From Amoebophrya sp. A120 (lineage: Eukaryota > Sar > Dinophyceae > Syndiniales > Amoebophryaceae), in NCBI GenBank assembly GCA_905178155.1, contig CAJINV010000003.1:11821105-11885104 (forward strand): a stretch of DNA of 64,000 nucleotides, given 5' to 3'. Shown in pieces: positions 47,201 through 59,200 of this stretch. The translations under genes were made by a program, and so were the position numbers. The notes beneath the pieces are model-generated. The model worked only from the letters and a program-made list of their open reading frames with translations. It was not told where the DNA came from and searched no databases. How positions within the stretch are numbered: position 1 is the stretch's first letter; every line of letters starts with the position of its first letter.

Positions 47201-50200
47201 TGATTTGATGTCTACGCAGATTTATTCCAATCTTGCCTCTGGGGTGAAGACCACGTTTTCGCACCGCATACAGTGACGTGCTGCAGCTGCTGCGGCAGTT
47301 TCCCCCCATCTCTGAAAACGCGGGGCGGGACCCGACGGACGAAAAAGCGGCCATGTATAACAGCTTTTTGCAGACCTGGCAGACCTGCCAGAGGTTGCTG
47401 AAGGAGAAGTTTTTGGAGCCGCTGGCCCAGGAACTTCGGGTGCTGGACGGGCGCATGTTGAAAGTGACAAGCGAACTGCAACGAGGGGCGAAGAAAAAAA
47501 TTGAGGCCACGGACAACGCAGTCGCGGCCGCGAACTATTTGGGGCAGCAACAGCGGCTGTACGCGGACTTGGAGGAGGAGAAAATTCTGAAAGCGTTGAA
47601 AGGAATGCTGTACTTCGACCCGATCAACGACCCGGTGGACCTCGAAACGGCACTGGACGAGACAGAAGACGATGAAACCGCCCCGCCGGGGAAGGGCCAG
47701 GCGCCCCCCGTTTCCGCCGTGCCTGAGCAGAGTGAAACCTCGCTGCGGGCGTTGGTGGAAGACACCGAGGACCAGATGCAAAAGGTGAAGATGCGGACCA
47801 TGGGCGAGTTAGTCGACGGCAACGCGGAGCACATCACCGTCGCCATGCACAACGAGCTTCTCGCCGGCCTGCAGTTATCAAATGTAAAAGTGTCTGGGTC
47901 TGGAAGGTTGGAGCTTGTGATGCGAACTTTGGACTCTAAAAAAATCTGTCTTGCATGATCAGCAAGAGGAGTCTAGTTTGTGCTACGCGGGGAGGGCATT
48001 TGTCATGCGGAGTGGGCATCAGGAAGCCCTCTACAAATCTGTGATGCTAGGTCATGCATTACAGACATCCCGGGTCATGTAAAATATGCATGAGAAACCC
48101 GGCAACATTCCAGACCCAGACATTTTTACATTTGATGGCAGTCGCTCGGCAGCAATTTTGACGCCCAGTCCTCGGTGGTAGGCCTGTCCTCCGTGTCCAG
48201 TCGCCACGGCGATTCGCAGGAGCGCAAATCCAACGAGGCCGCGAAAATTACGGAGACAAACATCGAGCACGGCGAGGAGATTGGGACGCTGACGGAGGAG
48301 GATCAGAAGAGGTGGGGGCGGTCGGTGGAGAGTGCGAAGAAGTTTTTCACGTACTTGGCGCAGGACTTCCGGGAGCTGTTCGCCTCGATTAAGATTATCG
48401 ACAATTACCTTTCCAAGGCGGTCGCGAAAGATGACCGGTCGACGCTGGGAAAGATTTTCGTCGGCGGGGCGGACCCGAGCGGGAAGGACCTGAAGATTGA
48501 AAACCAGGACTCGCCCCTGAATTTTCTCCACGCGGAACGTTTTGTCCGGTACTTGGAACAAGTAGAAGGGAAATACGCCGCGGCCGGGCACCCCTACTAC
48601 ATCTGCCACGTTGCCACCTCCGGGCAACTACTGCTGCAAATTTTTGACGCGCTGAGCAAGGGCGACCCGAAAGCACTCAAGGCGGCCGTCGACAAGCACC
48701 AGGGGCTGCAGCCGGCGGAGCGCGGGTGGTTTGGGGGAATGAGTATGGGAGATCTGTTCAAGAAAAACCCGTTCAAAATCAGCGACCCGGAGATGACGGA
48801 GGCGATGCGACAAGCGAAGGAGGTACTGGACGCGTTTCAGAAACTATCGCAGGAAAAAACTGTTTCTCTGTGAACTTGTGATGCAGAGAATGGAGCGCAG
48901 AACGATTTGTCTTGCCACACCTGCAAGACCTTGACTCTTTAACGGTGTTTTCCCTTTGGAAGCGCGCATGGCAAATTTTCTGTGTCATGTGTAGCAAACT
49001 TGTGATGCAGATCTTGCAAAATCATCACAGTGAAACAGTTTTTTCGTAGGATAGCAACCCGACACGTTTTTGAACGTATCAACTGTAAAAATGTCTGGGT
49101 CTGGAAGAATCCAACTTGTCATGCTGATTTTGGATTCTAAGAAAATCTGTATTGCATGAGCAGCAAAGAGAGTCCAAATTTTGCAGCACGGAAAGAGCAT
49201 TTGTCATGCGGAATAGGCATCGGGAAGCCCTCTAAAAATCTGTGATGCTAGGGCATGCATCACAGACCTGAGGAGTCATGCAAAATGTGCATGACAAACC
49301 CGGCAATCTTCCAGACCCAGACATTTTTACATTTGATAGAACGACCAGTACTACAAATTGCCGAAGGAAGTTCCGGAGGAGCAGAAGAAAAAGTTCAAAG
49401 AGCAGGCGGAGAAGCTGCAGCAAGCCGCGGCCGCGAGTGCAACTTCTAAGGGCGAGACCACGGGAAAGGCCCTGGCCGCCGCGGGGATGGCGTCCAAGGC
49501 CGAACCCTACTGCCTGGAGTACGCCACCTGGTCTCAGATGGCGCGCGGCCGGCACCAGGAGGCCAGCATGAAGGTGAAGCAGGCCTGGGATGGCGAGGTG
49601 GTGCAGCCGTTGAAGCAGATCGAGCAACGGTACGCGGTGGCCGGCGCGTTGCCCAAGATGGCAGAACGCATGAAGGACAGCGAGTACCTGGCCCGCCACG
49701 CCGCCTTGGTGGAAAAAGTGGAAACGGACTACTTGGCGAAGAACGAACAGAAGGGGGAATTGAACCCGGCGCTGCTGCTCTGGGTGCAGAACTCCGACAT
49801 CGGGAAAGAGCCAATCTACTACATCGTCGGGAATATCAAAAACTTCAATCCCGGCCCGCTGCTCGCGGATACGGTGGAAAAGGACACCATTTTCAAGAAA
49901 GAAGGCCCGACCTTGGAAACCGTGCGGCAGCTCGTGTCCGCAACCCAGGCGGCGTCCGGGTCCGGGCGGGAGGCGCGGTGGGCGCTGCCCCTGATCTGGC
50001 ACGCGGCGACGAAATTAGACCGCCAACTGGACCGGTTGCGGAGGAAGGTTGCGAGCACGGCTACCATGGACGCCGTAGACAGCTTGATCGACACGGTCGC
50101 CCCCCGGTGGAAGCAGTTAGCGCACACGCAGGAGGTGAATTTAGACTGCGACACCAAGTTCCAACCAGAAGACGGCGACAAGAAGGCGGTGCACTACTTG

Positions 50201-53200
50201 AGTAAGTTCGAGCGAAAGGATGTGGAGAACCAACTGCGCGCTGGGGGAGGCGCAAGGTGGACGTATTTGACCACGCAACCCCGGTTAGTCGGCATGGCGG
50301 CATTGGCATACGCGGACAATGAGGTGCTGCCCGTTGCGGAGGCGGATGAAAATACCATTCCGGTCGAAGCCTTGACGGACGAGCACACCATGACGCTGCG
50401 GACCCGGGCGCAGAGCACGCAGAAGCGGGCGGAGCTGACGCGGGTCGAAGCTTCGTTGGCCCAGAAGGCATGGACGCACTACGTGATGCACGAGGTGTAC
50501 CAGATGAAAAAAACCTGGGATAATTTGCTAGTTCCCGCCAAAATCCCGGACCGAAAAGTCCTCCCCAACCTGGCGCCGGAAAACATCCGCAAGAAGCTCC
50601 GGCGGGCCTTTCAACACTTCCGGGAGGCGGCGGACTCGCAAGCGCCGCGATTCGACCACTGGCAGGCGATGTTCTTTTATGCAGTGCAAATACTGATCTG
50701 GGCTTGGGCAGCTACTGGAAGAGCTGCTGACACGCTTGTCATGCATTTCTTGGATCTGCGAGAAGGTGGGCTGGAATTATGCACGCAGAGCACGGCAAGA
50801 TGATCCGCGGAGTCTCGTCCATTTCCCTTGGCCTGCATGAGAGACGCCTTCTTCGGCTGACAAAAAGCGCACACATTTTGTTCTTGCCTACTTTATGCAA
50901 CTCAGGTTTTTGTCGACTTCTCATTCTCCAGACGCAGTCGTAGCATCACAAGTCGGAGTTTTCCAGACGTCCAGGAATATTTGCAATTATGCATATATTT
51001 TCGAACGATGCCGCGTGGGACGAACCGATCGAGGATCGGGCGACCTGTAGCTACACCCGGATGATGAGCACTTTGCCCGTGTTGAAGCCAAGTGAGCAGA
51101 ACATGGACCCTTTTCTATGAGACGAGTCCACAAGAACAACTCCCCTCCGCTCCTTCATTACTTCTAGCAGGGCATGAACAGCTGCAATAGAAAGAAAGAC
51201 GAACGAACCTGGTGCCTGCGCATCGCAAGTTCGTCCGCCAGGCTCCTTCCAGAGCTGGTGCTGCAACCTCCGCCACAAGGCAGCAACGGGATTTTGCATT
51301 TAGCGGGACAGGAAACGAGGGGGGGCGGAATTGTGCACTCGCATACGATTTCCGCGAAGTCTACACCGCGGAAGAGCAACAGGCAAAGGAGGCCGAGGCC
51401 ATAAAAAACCAGGACACGGAGGTCCGGGGTGGAAACAGTTTCTGTTTCGGCGCCATCTTGCCGGACGATTATTGGCGCGACCCGGTGTGTATCCTGTGCA
51501 AGAGTATAATTATCGTACCCCCAGCACACTAATTGCAGTACGTTTTTAAGTACTTAATTTTGCATCCCAATAAATCGGTTCTTTTTTCCGGAGTCCGCAT
51601 GTTAACTTGAAGTTTTTCTTCTCCTGCAATTTGTACTACTGCGATATTGATGGTCCTTATCTTTTGCAATGCATAGCGAGCCAGATGCGGGAGCTACGGG
51701 AGGGAGAATGGGAAAGCATGTGCGACTCGTACAAAAAGTTCCACTCCCTCTGGATGCACGACCTGGACACCGCGGCGAGTGCCATCAGTATTGTCCAACT
51801 CCAGGCACTGAACAAGGCGAGGGATTACGCTAAACAGGTGAAGGGCTGGCAGGACAAGAAAAACCTGGTGAAGGTCGATTTCAGCGAGGTGCCGGTGCTG
51901 CAACAGAAGAAGGCCCCGCGGAAGGGAAAAAGTGGAAGTGCAGGAAATAGTGGCCGCGACATGGATGAAGATCAGGCACTGAGCCTCCGCACCCGCTGGT
52001 CCCGAAGTTTGGAGCGAGTGCAGCAGAGAAAAGCGAAGTTCATGGCGGGGTTCAAAAATTTCAAGAAGTGGGCCACCGTTTTCAACGACTGCAAAGAGGA
52101 CTACGTGCAGGATCTGCGGTCGGCGAGTCAGACCTTCAGCCGGATTTTCGAAAAGCAGCAGTGTGGGATTCCGGAGGATGACAGCAGTGGGCCGTCCGCC
52201 ACGGCGCAGGGCGGCACGAGTGCCGTGGAGGGAGGGAAGAAAGTGGAAGCGTCGGTTATGACGTGCTCAGAAAGATGTTACAATCTCAACTGTTACAATA
52301 AGATCTGGATTTTGTCTTGCATGAACAGCGTGCGGAACATACAGAGCCCCCTTGCGCTTTGCGCAGTACAAATTTCGCCGGACGATAATTCTAGTGCAGT
52401 TTTAGGGCTCCTGAACTTGTCATGTGCATGTCTATAAGTGCACCTGTTGCATCATAAATCTTCTTTGTTTTATCAATGTTGCCAGTTACTAGAGAGATTG
52501 TAACACCTGAGTCGGCTATATCGGTGTTGAACGACCTTCGCAAGGACGCGGAAGAGAAGAAGTCGGAGAAGTTTCTGGCATTAATGAAGCGGATCGAGAA
52601 CAAGGAAATGCCGAGTGAACATGACCCCGAGGCGCTGCTGGGTCGGTGGAAGCAGATGGAAAGGGATAACGAACAGGATATCAAGGAAAGGTTCCGCGCG
52701 AAGGTGCTGACCCCGATGAAGCAGCAGTGCCAGGAACTCCTCGGAGGCATTGCCGCAGCGACCACCGATAAGAAGGAGGCGAGGAGGAAGCTGCGCGCTT
52801 CCCGGCAAAGTAGCAGTTCATCGTCGTTTCTAGAAATTGAGAAAGAGTCCGTAGTGGCGGATCTGGATACGGTGCCATCATCTCCAGGAGAAAATACAAA
52901 TGAAAATGACGCTGCTGCAGGAGGTGCTCTTCCAGCTCCCCCTTCCGCGCCAGCACAGGACCCGACTGGAGAGGGCGACGGCGCGAGTCCCACTCCTACC
53001 GGTGAAGTGGATGAGTTTTCCTCGGGGTCGGGAAGAAGCAAGGCGAAGAACGCGGTGGACAAGGTTGCGGAGGAAGCAAAACTGACGGCGATTCCCGAAG
53101 GGGTGGAGCGGGGGATGGCGCACGTGATTAAATGGCAGCGGTACTTGCTCCACAACGGCGTCAACTTTGACCAGAAAGAGACCGACGTGGCTCCTTTGGG

Positions 53201-56200
53201 CGCGGAAGATCCTTGCGAGGTGGTTCCGCCGGAGGCGACCGAAGTTGCCTCGGACGACGACGGGGATTCATCGGGCTCCCGCGGCCCCACCGTCCGGTGG
53301 AGCGTGCGGGTGCTCCGCGATCTGCAGTCGGCCAGCCGGAAGGTGTTTCGGAACTGCTGCGGCAAAGTCGTCAGCAGCGTGCAGATTCTGATGCAGAACC
53401 CCACCAAGTCGGTCGACGACGTGCTAGGGGAGCACTGTGCCACCCTGGAGAAGGAGATCACGAAATATCCAGGAAAAAACACCCATCCCCATCCAATTTG
53501 TCATGCAAAACACGTATAAAATCCTGTGTTTGTCATGCAAAAAATGGATGTGGATGGGTTTTTTTCTGTGGATACGAAAACCCGGAAAACGCCGGCCGGA
53601 CTCGAGGAAATGGAGCGGCGGTTCGCAGAGGAAGTGGTGAAGCTGTATCAAAAGAAAAATTCCCCCCTCGCCATATCGAAATGGAAATCTGTGATGCGGG
53701 ACATGTGTATACATATCAAATTTGTCTAGCAGTAGAGGACTGCAGACAGATACAAAGCCGGACTATGGATGCTTTGGTGTAGGCGCCTAGCAAGGCAGGC
53801 ATATCCTCCGTAGGCCATACAGCATTACAAATTGCCTGCAGAACGCGGCGGGGTTTTTGGATTTGCCTTCTAGCAATACAGAGGCGACTTGTGGCCTCGC
53901 ATCAGCATCACAAATTTTGAGAAGTGTCCCGTTTTGGTATGGGGGGAGGGAGGATTCATTTTTCCTCACAATAAGCTGTCGGAATTGGAGGCCAAGGCAA
54001 GCGAGGTGATGAAGTCCGTGGACCGGTCGGTTGCGCCGGAGGACGAGTATACCAAACTCCTGAGTGGCGGGGGCGACGAGGAAGCAGAGCGGGAGCGGCG
54101 AAAGGCGAAGCGCGGGAATTGCGCGTTGCTCCGGGGGGAGCTGCGATTGACCTACGACCTGATGAGCGATGTCGCCGGCCCCCTGCACCGGGGCGCCGTG
54201 AAGGCGATAGCCTTTCGGAAGAGTCCGCCCAAGGCCGTCGTTCTGGCGTACCCGAGCGAAGTGAACGAGAGAGCGGCGGACGCCGAGGAGGCGGCGGGGC
54301 TGGAAGCCGCGGAAGGGACGGAAGCGCCTGCGACGGCGGCGGAGAGTGGCGGGAAAACGAGTGCTGCGCCGGCGGGGGCGGAGAAAAAGCAATCTTTTGT
54401 CGAGCTGACCGAGGAGGAGAAACTGGAGCAGCTGGAGCTTGAAACAGAGGCATTTTCCTCTCTGCAAGAGGGGGTCGGCGAAACCACGGGCCTGTCCGCA
54501 ACCAACGCGCTGATGGTCGTGCACCCGACGAGATTGCGCTCCTTTGTGCTGGAGTGCCGGCGACTGGACCGGTTGCTGGAAGATTTGAAGTACCGCACGG
54601 GGGAAATGAAGAAGGTCCAGGAGGTATTGTGAGTAAAAACAGTCTTGCCACGACCCCCAAGTTGTCATGCGATTGCGCATGACTAAAATGCTTCTCATGC
54701 GCAGCCCCACGAGGAGCAAGATCATAATGCTCGTACCCGTGGGAGCTTGCTTGTCATGCTGCAATCAGCATAAGATGATCGATTTGTGAAGATGCGGCTT
54801 GCCAGGCTAAACACCAGTGTAAGAGGACTGCGAGTCCGAAGTAGAGCCTTTCATGCACAACAGCCAAATGAACTTATTGATTTGTATAGCGAAGCGTTAA
54901 GTCCATCTTCTTGACGCTTGACTCGTGTGGGCCCCGTTTTTACACAGGATAGGAGGAGAAAGCGAAAACAGGGGAGGAGCAGAAGAGCTTTACAGTCGTT
55001 GACCACCACCTGGACCAGGCGGGAAAGAAGCAAGGTGAGCTGTGTATCACACAGATGAAAAAAGCTAGCACATCACATTTGTACAATTGTGCAAAAATAA
55101 GTACAGCAGCGCAGACACGACGTACTCTGTTACGGACGAGCTTCCCGTGATATGGTTTATTTGTAGCATGCGCATAGAACACTGGTGGTTTTTGTGTGCT
55201 GATTTGTAGTTTTTGCAATGCAAGAACTATGCCGCGCTACTAGCTTTTATCTCTGGGTCGATACTGTGGAGGGACTCTGTGAAGCACTGGGCGGATAAAG
55301 CGATGGAGTTTCGGACCCAGATGTTGCAGGACATGGGCCAGACGTTCGATAAGTTAAAGAACCTCCCCCCACCCAAAGCCGCCGCGGTCGACGAGGCGGC
55401 AAAAGACTGGCCGGCGGAGGAGCCGCCCGTGCCGAACGAAAAGAAAGCTCCGGCCAGGTTTGTGCGGATAAAGTCCGGCACGTTCACCACTTCAATCGAG
55501 CCGAAAAACATCGGAATCGAGGCGCTGCGGCTGCTAGACCGGTTGCACGAGCTGGGGCGCGCGTGGCGGGCGCACAACCCCGTGGGGTTCGAAACTTCCG
55601 TTGACAGCACGACCTCGGTCGGCGGCGCCTTCTACAATTTGAAGCAGGGCCTGCGGCGGCAGACCGGCAACACGATGGCGCTCGCGGTGCCGGACTTGAC
55701 GGTGGATGCGCTCCAGTCCTACTGGAACGGCCACGCCCCGAAGAAAGCGGACCAGACCCCCGCGGACAAGGACGTGGAGGGCTGGGTGGGGGCCAGCGGC
55801 ACGAGCGCAAGCGCCACCGAGCTGGGGAAAAAAGCGACCGCGATTGACGCAAAGTGGAAGGAAATTAGCAAGTGGACCTTTGACCACGCGCAAGCCGCGT
55901 ACAACGACTTGGTGGAACTGAGCAACGACGACACAAAAAAGCTGCAAGCGGTGTTTATCAAATGCAAATATCTTGTTCGATGGTCTGGGTCGGGAAGATT
56001 GCATAAGACTTGTCGGGCAGGTTTATTTCGATGAGCCGTCCTCAGGTCGTGTGGCATGTAGGACGTAGCATGACAGATCACTCTGTGAGATCTGTATCAT
56101 GCCCCTCCTCCATGAGAAACTTTGTCTAAACTCAGTCGAAAGTGGACGACTATAGTTGGCACACTCCTAAAGCACAGATTTTTGCACGACCCAGAGGACT

Positions 56201-59200
56201 TAGCATGACAGGTTGCAATGTAATATTTCCAGACCCAGATCGATATTTGCGTTTGATAGTGTTGGCCGGCGTGCAAAAAGCGAAGGAAACCAGGTCTAGC
56301 TTCTTCGGCACCGCCATTGACATTGACAGCATCGTGAAACGGAAGGCCGCGCTGGACGAATATCAAATGCAAATATGTCTCGGTCTGGAAAGATGCAAGG
56401 TTTGTCATGCTTGTCTGGCATGACTGATGCGTGTCCAAGACGAGATTCTTTTGCTTGTCATGCAAAAAGCAGTTGGTCATGCTGAAAGCGCAACACTATG
56501 CCGCGCAGATATTTCTCATGCTTGGCCGTGCATTACAGAGAGTTCACTATTCACAACTCAGCATTACAAGTTTCCAGACCCAGACAACATATTTGCATTT
56601 GATAACGAACTGGAGAAAACAATGCGGACCCCCCGGCTGGACGAGCTGAAAACCATGAAACAGTTCGGTTTGATATCCTGAGCAAAAACGATCCCACCCC
56701 ATAGTCAAAATGGGAAATCTGCTACACAAATTGGCCAGCTTTGGTTGTTGCGCATGACAAGTTTGGCTTTGCAGTGTAGTCCTGTTTAGCTTGTTCAGTA
56801 GCGTCACAGCTCTAGCCTATTATGCAGATTGGAGCACTACAAACCCGAAAACACAGCTAGGGCATGCGTGTCGTGGGGCTCCGCATAAGAAACATCTTGA
56901 GCATGCAGATACGCACGAATGGTCCAGCCTCCCCTGTCCGGGTGGGGTTGCGGCTTAAGGGAGAGTCTCGCCCCTTAGCCCAAAGGGGTTACGTCGTCTC
57001 TTCCGTGAGAACAAAAACTTATGGCGTAAAATGGGTCGGGTCCTGGATCGTTCTGTATGTTGGGCTGTCGCGCTCGGCTAGCTGGCTGGGCTGTACTGAT
57101 CAGGTGTGGTGGGTAGCTCCCGACTGGTTGGCACTTTTCTTGGGGCGACTTGCCGTGGTAGCGCTCGGCTATTGTATGATGAGGTCGCCGAAAGTGCTTC
57201 CTCGCCCACCCCCCGGGGAGGGGATCCTTGACCTGTGGCGCTGGGAGCGGGTGTCCACATCATGATGATGATGACGCACGACAGCTATGGAGTGGGGACG
57301 TTTTTACATAGCAGATTTGATCACTTCTGCGGAGGCCGAGGCTTTTTTCGACCGTTTCCAGGACGTTTTTCTCGGGAAGGACTTTCTCGATTATCGCACC
57401 ACCGTTGCGGGTAGCTACACCGCCGACAGCGGCCAGCGAATGGAGAAGTTTTATGCCCGGCCGACCTACGTAGCCACCTACCCCGCGACGCAGGTGCCGA
57501 AGCAGATGCTGCTCGTGGGAACGGGGTACGGGAAGGGTGGGCAGGAAACCGGAAACGCGCTCATGAAGCTGGGGAGGAAGTTGCTAGCCACCAGCACGGA
57601 ATTAGAAGGCGAGCCGGTCTATCCCTAGCGAGAACGTCCTCACTTCATCATCTCCCGAGTCAACTACAGCGTGAAACTTTTCTTGCTACACAAATCAACA
57701 ACTTTTGGCTGTTGCGCACGACGCAATCCAATCTTCTTGTCCAGCTGTAGCAGTCGCATCGCAAATCTATCCTCTTTTATATCCTGATTCTAGCATGAGA
57801 ACAAGCTCCTCTGAGACATAGCACAATACAAATTTCTTGTCCTGTTGTGGCTGCGCATGAGAAACATTTTAGTTGTGCAGTGATTTGCATGCCTCCATTG
57901 GGGACGTTTTTACTCAGGATAAGGTGGGCGACTTGTTCTTGCGCCTCGCGCGGTTGCGCATGGACATCCAGGCGCAGAAGGCGGACCTGTACCAAGTTAC
58001 CCCGTGCAAAAGTATCGTGGGTGCTCGGGCAAGTTATTTTTGCATGCCGGAACAATGACAGACGTGGTTCCTGTACCTGAAGCTCCTGCGTGACAATAAA
58101 TCTATCTTTCTCTTTGTCATGGAATTTACACTAGTACTACGATGCTTTTGAAATGCATACAGCACATGGCGAATTGGATGACAGGGTACGTTAGGGCTCC
58201 GAAGGACGTCGAAGACGAAGAATCTGCTTCCACCGGCGCGAGCTTTTTGCAGCAACAGACAAAGAAGAATCCGCATGAGGTAGAAGTTCCAGCGGTCCTG
58301 CACCAGGTTTCAACAACATCTGCAGGACGAGGACCTCAACATCCCCCTCCGCATGTAGTGTCTGAAGAGCAAGATCCTGCGGCGTCATCAACAGCAGACG
58401 TAGTCCGCCGACCTGCAGGAGGGCGAGCCAGTGTAGTCGCCGCGAATGAGAATTCGTTCCTAGCCCTTGAAGAAAAAAAAATGTTTTCCAGTAGTACAAA
58501 AACACCTGCTCAGAGTGCCGCGGACAAAGTGACACTGCTGAAAGCCACTTCCGCGATTCTGAACGATTGGAATGCTGGGTTGGCACAGGAAACCGAGGAC
58601 GGTCTGGGAAAAGTGGAGGGTCTGGTGGCAGAAGACATCGAGAAGATGGTCAACGGCGACGGATTTTCCCTCGGCATTTCCCCCAGAACCGATATCGAGC
58701 GGGACATTCGGAAGTTTTCGCTGGATGCGGGCGACTTACGGGAGTTGCGGCTGCTGTTCATTTATGGATTGCAAATATGTCTGGGTCTGGAAATTTGTAA
58801 TGCTAAAAGTGAATGATAAACGCACTGCAATACGCAGCTATGCATGACAATTTTTTTGGCTGCCATGTCTTACGTATTCCGCATGGCAAACTGCGTTTTT
58901 GCATGACAGGTAAGAGGGCCTTTTCGTGGCTATGCAACACAGATTCTCGAGTCATGCCAGACAAGCATGACAAACTTGCATTCTTCCAGACCCAGACATT
59001 TTTGCATTTGATATCATTCCCGTTTTGCAGTTCCTCACTGCAGCGTCGATTCAGCACGGGTACGTGGAGCACCTGCAGCTCGAGAGAAGCCGGGGCGGCT
59101 TCCGATATGCATTGCAAATATTTGGGAGGGCGTCTAGAGGAGCAAGAGTGACAGTTGTATTTTTGCTAGATCTGGATCTTCACACATGTATTTGTTGCAT

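Noticed and set aside
43482-49337. Evenly recurring near-identical 30-bp sequences that could suggest a CRISPR array
   Set aside because: They are inverted pairs about 250 bp apart with TSDs outside, i.e. element termini, not direct repeats with spacers, and the setting is eukaryotic.
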